From positions 1-64,000 of the forward strand of contig CAUDVX010000005.1 of the NCBI GenBank assembly GCA_958452935.1: 64,000 nt of DNA, in the 5' to 3' direction. Under the pieces are notes generated by a model that worked only from the letters and a program-made list of their open reading frames with translations, was not told the origin of the DNA and searched no databases. Origin of the DNA: an uncultured Collinsella sp. GTDB taxonomy: Bacteria > Actinomycetota > Coriobacteriia > Coriobacteriales > Coriobacteriaceae. Position 1 is the stretch's first letter, and each line of letters starts with the position of its first letter. A program made the position numbers and the translations under genes. Of this stretch, positions 38,416-45,562 are shown piece after piece.

Positions 38416-39318
38416 ATGTTCTGTCCTCATTGTGGAGCCCAGCAGCCCGATGGCGCCGTCTTCTGCGGTAACTGCGGTCAGTCTATGGTTGGTGCTTCTT
38501 CTGCGCCTCAGGCAGCTCCTGCCCGTCAGACTCCGGCTCCGCAGCAGCCTTTTGCCGCGCCCGCACCTGCACCCTCCGCGCATCACGGGCTTGGCAGCTC
38601 CGGTTCCAACTTCCAGGGTACACTGTCGGCGGCGACGGGCTTTGGCAAGCGCTCCCTCGCCATGCTTGGCGGCGCCGTGGCATCGTTCGTCTGCATGTTC
38701 CAGCCGTGGGTCTCGCTGCCGTTTGCCGACAAGGGCCTCGACTATGCCCTGCAGCAGGCTGCGAGCGGCTCGAGCACCGCTATGATCGAGCAGCAGCTGG
38801 GCGGCGCCTTCAAGGCATTCATCAACACCTCGTTCGATATGCCGCACGTTTTTAGCCTTTCCGGTAGCCTGCGCGGTATCGCATCGGCGGCCAATACCTA
38901 TATTACGCAGATGTCGAGCTATGCCGATCTTCCGGCACTGCAGCAGGCCCAGAGCGCCGTGGGCTCCATTAATCTGGCGGCCAACGTCCTCACCATCTTC
39001 TTTGTGCTGTGGATTGCCTGCCTGGCTGCACTGATTGCCGGCGTCGTCCTCAAGTTTGTCAAGAAGAACGACGTCGTTCTGATTGCCGCTTTTGGCGCCA
39101 CTGCCGCCATTTCGCTGGTCTGCGTGATCGCGTCCTTTGTCGTTAACGGTCAGATTGAGAGCAACCTGGTTTCGGCTTTTACCTCGATGGGTAGCAGCAG
39201 CACGGCCGGAATCATCGCGTCCATCAAGCCGTTTATCCAGCCTGCATTCGGCGCCATCCTCACGCTTATCTTCTCAGCTGCCGGCCTGGTGTGCTCCTTT
39301 GTCCTCAAGGAGGACTAA
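38416..39318 (+). CDS. zinc-ribbon polytopic membrane protein
   Basis: 300 residues, the same plan as the protein at 23321: ribbon (FCPHCG...FCGNCG, residues 2-20), Ala/Pro/Gln-rich linker, then four membrane segments. The first is MLGGAVASFVCMFQPW, followed by an outside loop and three helices at the C-terminus. The start is ATG 38416 with AAAGGGG upstream, which begins the ribbon exactly. It is a single-gene unit between two terminators. Function is unknown. Confidence 0.87.
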   Translation: MFCPHCGAQQPDGAVFCGNCGQSMVGASSAPQAAPARQTPAPQQPFAAPAPAPSAHHGLGSSGSNFQGTLSAATGFGKRSLAMLGGAVASFVCMFQPWVSLPFADKGLDYALQQAASGSSTAMIEQQLGGAFKAFINTSFDMPHVFSLSGSLRGIASAANTYITQMSSYADLPALQQAQSAVGSINLAANVLTIFFVLWIACLAALIAGVVLKFVKKNDVVLIAAFGATAAISLVCVIASFVVNGQIESNLVSAFTSMGSSSTAGIIASIKPFIQPAFGAILTLIFSAAGLVCSFVLKED

Positions 39319-39376
39319 TTTCGTCGATACGCCTGCTGGCGGGCTAGACTCGGCCCCGTTTACAGGAGACTATCGT

Positions 39377-39406
39377 AGGCCCTGCGGATCTTCCGCGGGG
39401 CCTTTT
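39377..39406 (+). terminator. rho-independent terminator
   Basis: AGGCCCTGCGG (39377-39387) pairs with CCGCGGGGCCT (39393-39403), with one G-T pair, followed by TTTT. Confidence 0.8.
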
Positions 39407-39422
39407 GCTATGAGGTGGCAAT

Positions 39423-39434
39423 TGTTGCGCAACG
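39423..39434. promoter_or_regulatory. TGTTGCGCAACG, palindrome site 5
   Basis: Eleven of twelve positions match the palindrome. It ends 58 nt before ATG 39493. TACACT (39454-39459), 19 nt downstream, is the clearest -10 box of the set. Confidence 0.68.
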
Positions 39435-39492
39435 TTGTGGACGGAGCGCGGGTTACACTCTGGGTAACGGAATTGTTGTAAGGGAGAACCTT

Positions 39493-40707
39493 ATGTTTTG
39501 CACTAAATGCGGTTCGTACGTGCCCGATGGCCAGCACTTCTGCACCAGCTGCGGCGCCCCTATGGAGGAGTTTGGACCCGCTGATGCTGCTCCGGCACAG
39601 CCGACGTACCAGCAGCCTGGTCAGACGCAGCAGGGCTATGGGCAGCCTGCTTCTGTAACGGACGCCAGCGACTTGCCGCCCTATATGCCGCCGGTCGACG
39701 TAACGGGTGTCTACGACATGGGTGCAGGCGGTCCTGGTCCGCAGCGGCCCAAGAAGAACGGCAAGAAGGCTGCGCTGATTACGGTTGGTGTGCTGGTGGC
39801 TATCCTTGCGGGTGGCGGCGCCGGCTATTACTTTGGTGTGTATCGCCCACAGCAGGCCGAGATTGAGCGTATCGAAAAGAAGAAGGAAGAAGAGGCCGTC
39901 AAGCACTCCAAGCACCCGGTGCGCATCACGGCGACCGGCATGCAGTGGGATACCGATACCGGCGCCACCAAGCTGCCGGTGCACGTGACGGGAACCGACG
40001 TCGACGGCAAGGACGTGGATACGGTCTTTTATGTCGATAGCGACGGCAACGGCATCAAGCTCATGCAGGGCAGCTACAGTCTTCAGGTTGCCGCGTCGCC
40101 CTTGGGTGCCGATGGCGAGATTTGGGACGCGCCCAACGTTTCGGTGAGCATTAAGCTGGGCGACGCACTCAAGAAGGGCGAGAAGCTCGACCTGCGCGAG
40201 AATGCCAAGTTTGAGCTCGGCGATCCGATCAATGCCGTGGATGTTGAGCCCGGCGAGATCACCATGGCGCAGAATTACGCGCGCCAGGGTGGCTGCGACG
40301 ACAAGGACGAGGCCGACCGTCTGGCGGGCTTGGCTTCTTCGGCACGTAACGGTGCGGTCGCGAGCTATAACGCGGCCGTCTCGGAGGCGAGCCGCAAGAG
40401 CCGCACCTACGACGGCGACGTGTTTACGTTCGAAGTTCCCGAGGACTGGGGGAGCGACTGGGACGTAAAGACCTCACAGGGCACGTACAGCGGCGTCAAG
40501 AACGGTTTGTGGGTCGATTACACGATTGTCCACGATGGCTACACGGTGGGAACGCTGATGATCTCCAACCACTTCAGCTCGGGGTTTAACACGATCGGGA
40601 AGACGAACAACGTGGGTAAATCGACCAATCTGTGGCTTGGATCGTACGATTCGCTTTCGGGCGACTCCGATTGGGAGTACATCATCGATTCGATCTACAT
40701 TAAATAG
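39493..40707 (+). CDS. zinc-ribbon single-pass membrane protein
   Basis: 404 residues. Ribbon FCTKCG...FCTSCG (residues 2-20), Gln/Pro-rich linker, one membrane helix near residues 97-117 (AALITVGVLVAILAGGGAGY), then an outer part of about 285 residues. The outer part begins with a charged helix and contains two beta-rich sections, the second of which (FEVPEDWGSDWDV) looks like a small lipoprotein-type domain. AGGGAG precedes ATG 39493. It is convergent with the next gene and shares its terminator. Function is unknown. Confidence 0.85.
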   Translation: MFCTKCGSYVPDGQHFCTSCGAPMEEFGPADAAPAQPTYQQPGQTQQGYGQPASVTDASDLPPYMPPVDVTGVYDMGAGGPGPQRPKKNGKKAALITVGVLVAILAGGGAGYYFGVYRPQQAEIERIEKKKEEEAVKHSKHPVRITATGMQWDTDTGATKLPVHVTGTDVDGKDVDTVFYVDSDGNGIKLMQGSYSLQVAASPLGADGEIWDAPNVSVSIKLGDALKKGEKLDLRENAKFELGDPINAVDVEPGEITMAQNYARQGGCDDKDEADRLAGLASSARNGAVASYNAAVSEASRKSRTYDGDVFTFEVPEDWGSDWDVKTSQGTYSGVKNGLWVDYTIVHDGYTVGTLMISNHFSSGFNTIGKTNNVGKSTNLWLGSYDSLSGDSDWEYIIDSIYIK

Positions 40708-40717
40708 TTTCGCTTAC

Positions 40718-40758
40718 AAGAAGTGCCCCGTTTCCCTGGTGGAAACGGGGCACTTCTT
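40718..40758. terminator. bidirectional terminator, 18-bp perfect stem
   Basis: AAGAAGTGCCCCGTTTCC (40718-40735) is the exact reverse complement of 40741-40758, with a five-base loop. It serves both convergent zinc-ribbon genes. Confidence 0.92.
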
Positions 40759-40785
40759 TGTGCAATGAGACTGTGGCGCTCGGCG

Positions 40786-43146
40786 TTACTCGTCGACGTC
40801 GGTGAACTCGGTGGGCGGGACGGAGTCCGTGGAGTCGTCGTAGCTATCGTCGTAGTCGCTGGAATCGTCGTAGCTGTCGTCGTAGTCGGAGTCGTAGTCA
40901 TCGTCGGAGTCATCGTGGCTGCTCGACTTGCTGGAGCTACTCGACTTGCTCGACTTTTTGCTGGAGCTCGACTTGCTGCTGGACGAGTCGGTCGACTTGC
41001 TGCTGTTCGCATCAGCATCGGTATCGGTGCCGCTGATCTTGGTGGTGAGCGCCATGAGTGTTTGCTCGACGGTATCGACCGTGTTGTTGAGGTTGAGCTT
41101 GGAGGTGTCGATGGCGCCCTCCGGGGCAGAGGCGTCCTGGTCCTCCAGGTTGTCGCTGTAGCCCTTGATGAGGAAGGCGCTCTGGTAGTTGAAGTCGTCG
41201 CCGTGGAGCTCGCCCTCGGCGGCCTTAAACTCAGTGCCGTCGTAGGTGAAATACTTGTACTCGGCATCGTCGTCAACGAGCACGGCCGTGTCGTCGGACA
41301 TGAGCTGGGTCAGATAGATGTGATTGCTCGAGTCGCCGATCATGGTCTTAAAGGTTACAAAGACATAGCCGCCGTTGGACGCCTCCGGGGAACCGCTGTA
41401 GAGATTGACGACCTTCTTACCGTTGTAGCCCCACACGTCGAGGACGTAGTCGCCGTTCGAAAGGCGCGTCTTCTTGTTGAAGGACTTTGCCTTGGTCTTG
41501 GAGTGGACGGTCACGAGTTCCTCGAGGCCGTCGCCGTTAAAGTCGACGAGCTGGGCAAACTGGACGCCGCTGATCTGGTAGTCGCTCGTGCCGGTCGAGA
41601 CAAGCTCGGGGTCGCCGTACTTCTTGATCAGGCTGTTGAGCTTGCTCTTGTAGGCGGTGCAGGCCGCCTTGTACGTCGCGTCGTCAATCGTGGCGGGCGC
41701 GGTGGTGTTCGTGGTGTCCTTGGACGTATCGGTCTTCTTGTCCGTCTTTTTGTCGGACTTGCTGGGCTTGGAGCTGCTCGTGCTGTCGCTCGACGTACTC
41801 GAATCGTCCTCGGTCGTGGAGTCGTCCTTGCTGGCGTCGTCCTTGGAGGTCGTGTCCGAGGAACTGCCGTTGTCCGTGCTGGTAGAGGCGTCGTCGTCCT
41901 TCTTGGGGGTGTTGACGGTCACGCTCTCGGCAGGTTTCTCGGCACTGGTGTCGTCCTTCTTAACCACGGTGGTATTGAAGTTTTGGACCGTATTGCCCTT
42001 GGTGTCCTCGATCTTGCAGCTGTAGTCGCCGGGCTTGACCTTGCCAAAGTCGCCGATCGTAAAGCCGTCGTCGCCCTTGACCTTAATCTTGTAGCTCTTG
42101 CCGCCGTTCTTGGGAGTAAGGGTCGCGGTGTAGCTGTGGATCACGCGGTCCTTCTTTTTGGGCAGGACCTTGGTGTCGACGGTGCACACGACGGCGTCCT
42201 GACTGCCGGAGGTGATCTCGACGGCGTTGGCGTTGGGCGTGAGCAGCAGGATGGCTGCCACGGCGGCGCCGGCGGCGACCAGACCAAGGCCCGCGAAGAC
42301 CGGCCAGCGGCGCTTCTTTTGCTGCGGCTGCTGGGGCATGGGCATCTGCGGTTGGGGCTGCGGCTGCGGAATAGGCGCCGCCTGCATGGTGGTGTCGGTC
42401 AACTGCTGCTGCGGCAGGTCGACGACGGTGGCGCCGGCCGTGGGCTGTGCCACGCCGAGCGACTCCATGGCCTCGGCGGTCGCCTGGGCATCTTCATCGA
42501 ACTCGGCGATGGTGGTGGGGTCGTCGTTGACGTTGACGAGCGTGGTGGGGTCGTCGGCGACGGCCGCGGGCTCGGCTGCATCGTCGCTGGGGAAGGCGAC
42601 GGCGACGGCTGCGTTGTCGTCGGTTTCGAAGATTTCGTTGGCCTCGGCGACGTCAACGGGCGCGGCGTCGTCGATGACGACGGGCTCGGCGGCCGGCTCG
42701 GGGTCGGCTGCGGGCTGCGGCTCGGTGGTTTGCTCGTTCGAGGGCTCAACGGCATCGAGCGTGACGACCGTCTCACCGGGGTCGGTCTGATCGGCTTGTG
42801 CCTCGGCGGTGTCTGTCGGGGCGTCCGACTCCGGGTCAGCGGCGTCGAGGGTCACCACGGTTTCGCCCGGATCTGCATCAACAGCGTCCAGCGTGACGAC
42901 CGTCTCGCCGGGGTCGGTGACGGTCTCGGGTTCAGGTGCGGGCTCGGACGTCGGCTCAACGGCATCGAGCGTAACGACGGTCTCGCCCGGATCAACGGCG
43001 GGCTCCTCGGCGGGTGCAGGTTCAGCAGCCTGTGTCTCGGCGGGCGCCGGAGCCTGGGTTGCTGCCTTGGGCGCTACGGACGCTCCGCAATTGGTGCAAA
43101 AGCGCGCGTCGTCAGGCAGCTTCGTTCCGCATTGCGTGCAAAACAT
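40786..43146 (-). CDS. zinc-ribbon membrane protein with DPGETVVTLDA repeats
   Basis: 786 residues. Ribbon FCTQCG...FCTNCG at the N-terminus. Four copies of DPGETVVTLDA lie between about residues 50 and 130, and two DDPTT motifs later. Then come an acidic linker, a membrane helix (VFAGLGLVAAGAAVAAILLL), a beta domain and a Ser/Thr/Asp/Lys-rich stalk. A further outer domain has an FG-GAP-like signature (LVDFNGDGLEELV), and the tail is Ser- then Asp/Tyr-rich. The Thr repeats are on the cytosolic side and look like kinase targets. ATG 43146 begins the ribbon and follows AAGGGAG; the frame is open further 5' through array F without support. Confidence 0.87.
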   Translation of the reverse strand: MFCTQCGTKLPDDARFCTNCGASVAPKAATQAPAPAETQAAEPAPAEEPAVDPGETVVTLDAVEPTSEPAPEPETVTDPGETVVTLDAVDADPGETVVTLDAADPESDAPTDTAEAQADQTDPGETVVTLDAVEPSNEQTTEPQPAADPEPAAEPVVIDDAAPVDVAEANEIFETDDNAAVAVAFPSDDAAEPAAVADDPTTLVNVNDDPTTIAEFDEDAQATAEAMESLGVAQPTAGATVVDLPQQQLTDTTMQAAPIPQPQPQPQMPMPQQPQQKKRRWPVFAGLGLVAAGAAVAAILLLTPNANAVEITSGSQDAVVCTVDTKVLPKKKDRVIHSYTATLTPKNGGKSYKIKVKGDDGFTIGDFGKVKPGDYSCKIEDTKGNTVQNFNTTVVKKDDTSAEKPAESVTVNTPKKDDDASTSTDNGSSSDTTSKDDASKDDSTTEDDSSTSSDSTSSSKPSKSDKKTDKKTDTSKDTTNTTAPATIDDATYKAACTAYKSKLNSLIKKYGDPELVSTGTSDYQISGVQFAQLVDFNGDGLEELVTVHSKTKAKSFNKKTRLSNGDYVLDVWGYNGKKVVNLYSGSPEASNGGYVFVTFKTMIGDSSNHIYLTQLMSDDTAVLVDDDAEYKYFTYDGTEFKAAEGELHGDDFNYQSAFLIKGYSDNLEDQDASAPEGAIDTSKLNLNNTVDTVEQTLMALTTKISGTDTDADANSSKSTDSSSSKSSSSKKSSKSSSSSKSSSHDDSDDDYDSDYDDSYDDSSDYDDSYDDSTDSVPPTEFTDVDE

Positions 43147-43214
43147 AAGGTGAGCTCCCTTCTTTTGATGGTTCTTGCGTTCGAATCTATGGTACCTGCG
43201 GTATAGGGCAAAGT

Positions 43215-43226
43215 TGTTGCGCAACA
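43215..43226. promoter_or_regulatory. TGTTGCGCAACA palindrome, site 6
   Basis: Perfect palindrome located 68 nt before the minus-strand start at 43146. TAGATT on the minus strand (43189-43184) is a possible -10 box. Confidence 0.68.
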
Positions 43227-43280
43227 GTGCGAAAAACCTTCGGACGACGCCAATAGTGGTGTTCATGTGTACAGATTTCG

Positions 43281-43496
43281 TCTCAATCTGTAACAACTGG
43301 ACGGGATTTCAGCCTCTACCTGTTACAGATCAAGATAGTTCTCCACCCAACACATCAAACATCTCAATCTGTAACAGTAAGGACTCGTTTTGCTCAGCAG
43401 ATGTTACAGATCGAGATGTTGTCCAAGGGGCTGATCGTATGTCTCGATCTGTAACACTAAGACTCAGTTTTGGCCCGTAACTGTTACGGATTGAGA
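43281..43496. repeat. 55-nt palindromic repeat, array F (3 units)
   Basis: Units at 43281-43335, 43362-43416 and 43442-43496, spaced 81 and 80 nt. Unit 2 has a middle that reads more like the other copies on the opposite strand, so it may be inverted. The array sits between palindrome sites 6 and 7 in the 504-nt divergent gap. Confidence 0.9.
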
Positions 43497-43536
43497 CAAA
43501 CCTGCTGCTGGCGGTGTGGAAATGACCGCTTGGAAT

Positions 43537-43548
43537 TGTTGCGCAACG
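43537..43548. promoter_or_regulatory. TGTTGCGCAACG, palindrome site 7
   Basis: Eleven of twelve positions match. It ends 102 nt before ATG 43651; TATGCT (43569-43574), 20 nt downstream, is a possible -10 box. Confidence 0.66.
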
Positions 43549-43650
43549 TCTTTCGCGATATCTCCCATATGCTTGCGCCAAGAAGAGGTTGAGGAGCTTG
43601 CCAGCGTGTTCGCTCGCGTGGATGGCTCTGCATTGTTGAGGGGAGATGCC

Positions 43651-45009
43651 ATGAGGTGCTCAAGTTGCGGTAGCGAGCTGGTGCCGGGCACGACGTTTTG
43701 TCCCATTTGCGGCGCTCGGGTCATGGACCAGGGTTTTGACGAGCCGATGGCGAATACTGCCGATCACGCTCAGCAGTATTGGGATCAGTCGCAGGCTCAG
43801 CCGGAGCAGCAGTATTGGGCTCAACCTCAGCAGTTCCAGCCGGACTCTGCTCCGGCTCCCATGTCGATGGCTCCTGCTAAGAAGCCCCGTCGAGGAAAGA
43901 GGGTCGCTGCAGGACTGGCCATCGCCGTTGTCGTTATTGTCATGGGCATCGGCGGCTTTGTGGGATTCTCGTTCTGGCAGAAGGCTCAGCACCAAAAGAT
44001 GATCGATCAGACGACGGCGGCTGTCAAAAAGACGGTGGACGAGCAGTATGGCGAGAGTTTTGGCGGTTTTGTTCCCAACAATTATGTCAATCCTTCGACG
44101 TATAAGGTTAAGTCCGTCAAGGTGAGCAACGTGACGGAGAACAATGGTTTGGTGAGCGGCTCGGCCGAAGCCGTCACGGCGAACCGTAGCTTTCGCTCGA
44201 CGATGGACTTTACGTTCACCGGCGTCAAAGGTTCGGGCGACGCGGTTTCAGACGTGACCTTGAAGCTCAACGATAAGTCGACCGAACCCAAGAGGGGCAT
44301 CGACTTTGACGAGGAAAACGGGTTGACGGACCTGGACCCTGAGCTCGATGGCTCGTCGTGCACGGTTAAGCAGGAGATCCCCGGAGGTGCGCCCTGGTAC
44401 TACGACCCGTCGTACCATCAGGAGTACTCGTACTATTTCGAAGACGACGAAGGATGGTACCTCTCGGATTCCGGTCGCTACGACGATGACGGCGATTCCG
44501 ACCCCATGCTCGACATCTCGGGTACCTATGAGGACTCCGGCGGCGCCGCAACGCCGGACATCTACCTCAAGATTTCGAACTATGACGAGGATGAGGGGAC
44601 GATTTCCGTCGAGTTGTCGACGGACTATTCGCTTTCGAGGAAGAAACTGAGCGGTCGCATGCTCTTTAGAAAAGACGATATTGAGCTCGAGGACATCGAC
44701 GACAGTGGCTATAAGGGATTTAGGATTGGCGGAGGCGGCGGCCTGGTGACCAGCGCCGAAGAAATTACCGGTGCAGAGGCGGGCGACGCGGCTCTGGTGT
44801 TCGTGCTGAACCCTTCGTCGCCTGGTGGGATTAATGTGTATAGGGGCGACGACCAGGGTCTTTCGGTGCAGACGGGCTACGGCAAAGCGGGGCGCTACAC
44901 CCTTCCTGTTATGACTGGGGTTACGGGCGGCATGATGAGCGGGCTTTCGGAGTTTAGTGCGTGGTCGTTCGAGAACAACGCACCCACGCCGCAGTTCGTG
45001 AAGGAATAA
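43651..45009 (+). CDS. zinc-ribbon single-pass membrane protein
   Basis: 452 residues. Ribbon RCSSCG...FCPICG at the N-terminus, Gln-rich linker with QQYW motifs, one membrane helix near residues 88-112 (VAAGLAIAVVVIVMGIGGF), then an outer part of about 340 residues rich in Asp, Tyr and Ser. The outer part is beta-predicted, for example DISGTYEDSGGAATPDIY and GRMLFRKDDIELEDID. GAGGGGAG lies upstream of ATG 43651. It is last in the signalling block and behind site 7. No enzymatic motif is visible. Confidence 0.85.
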   Translation: MRCSSCGSELVPGTTFCPICGARVMDQGFDEPMANTADHAQQYWDQSQAQPEQQYWAQPQQFQPDSAPAPMSMAPAKKPRRGKRVAAGLAIAVVVIVMGIGGFVGFSFWQKAQHQKMIDQTTAAVKKTVDEQYGESFGGFVPNNYVNPSTYKVKSVKVSNVTENNGLVSGSAEAVTANRSFRSTMDFTFTGVKGSGDAVSDVTLKLNDKSTEPKRGIDFDEENGLTDLDPELDGSSCTVKQEIPGGAPWYYDPSYHQEYSYYFEDDEGWYLSDSGRYDDDGDSDPMLDISGTYEDSGGAATPDIYLKISNYDEDEGTISVELSTDYSLSRKKLSGRMLFRKDDIELEDIDDSGYKGFRIGGGGGLVTSAEEITGAEAGDAALVFVLNPSSPGGINVYRGDDQGLSVQTGYGKAGRYTLPVMTGVTGGMMSGLSEFSAWSFENNAPTPQFVKE

Positions 45010-45062
45010 GGGGTCGGTGCCGTTGTCGGCGTTGGAACCAGTGCCGCCCCGCCGGTCAATAA

Positions 45063-45277
45063 TCTCAATCTGTAACATCTACAGCTCAATTTGCTCGATA
45101 ACTGTTACAGATTGAGACATTGTCTGACGGGGAGTCTTCTGCCTCGGTCTGTAACACCTGAGACCAGATTTGCCCCGTAACTGTTACAGATTTAGATGTT
45201 TCCGAACGGCTCAGATTGTTTATCTCGATCTGTAACAGTAAGGACCGATTTTGCCGAGTAACTGTTACAGATTGAGA
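45063..45277. repeat. 55-nt palindromic repeat, array G (3 units)
   Basis: Units at 45063-45117, 45142-45196 and 45223-45277, spaced 79 and 81 nt. Unit 1 has matched changes in both arms, unit 2 is the most decayed copy in the window, and unit 3 has one G-T pair. It fills the first half of the 553-nt gap before the helicase gene. Confidence 0.88.
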
Positions 45278-45356
45278 TGTTGCTCGGCGGGGGAGTCTCT
45301 GCAAGGCCCCGATATCCTGTCATCTGTGGTTTACGTGGGGGCATGCGAAGCGCGGG

Positions 45357-45562
45357 TATACTAACCGGCGGCGAATCTGCTCCATCGCTTAGAGCTGCTG
45401 CGTCTGGACGGCGCGTGATAGGGCTGCCAAAGCGATCGCCAGCGTGCTGAGCAACGTCCTCTCTGTGCGCACCTGTTTTTGTATGTATTAGCGCACTACC
45501 AAGCACGCCCCGCGCGGCCGCATGCCGTGCCCATAACGCGTGCAGATAAGGAACAACAACAT
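45357..45562 (+). promoter_or_regulatory. helicase promoter and long 5' leader
   Basis: TATACT at 45357-45362 is a good -10 box; the -35 is not clear. It would give a leader of about 195 nt before ATG 45563, which is unusual here. Cold-induced or self-regulated DEAD-box helicase genes in other bacteria have long leaders; the comparison is inference. Confidence 0.45.

Noticed and set aside
40723..43206. 827-codon plus-strand frame opposite the zinc-ribbon repeat protein
   Set aside because: Low-complexity Val/Gly/Leu translation that mirrors the Asp/Ser/Thr repeats of the minus-strand gene, which has a ribbon, membrane helix and ribosome site.
16476..45009. Type VII secretion locus
   Set aside because: FHA and kinase genes suggest it, but no WXG100 protein, FtsK/SpoIIIE-type ATPase or mycosin is present in the window.
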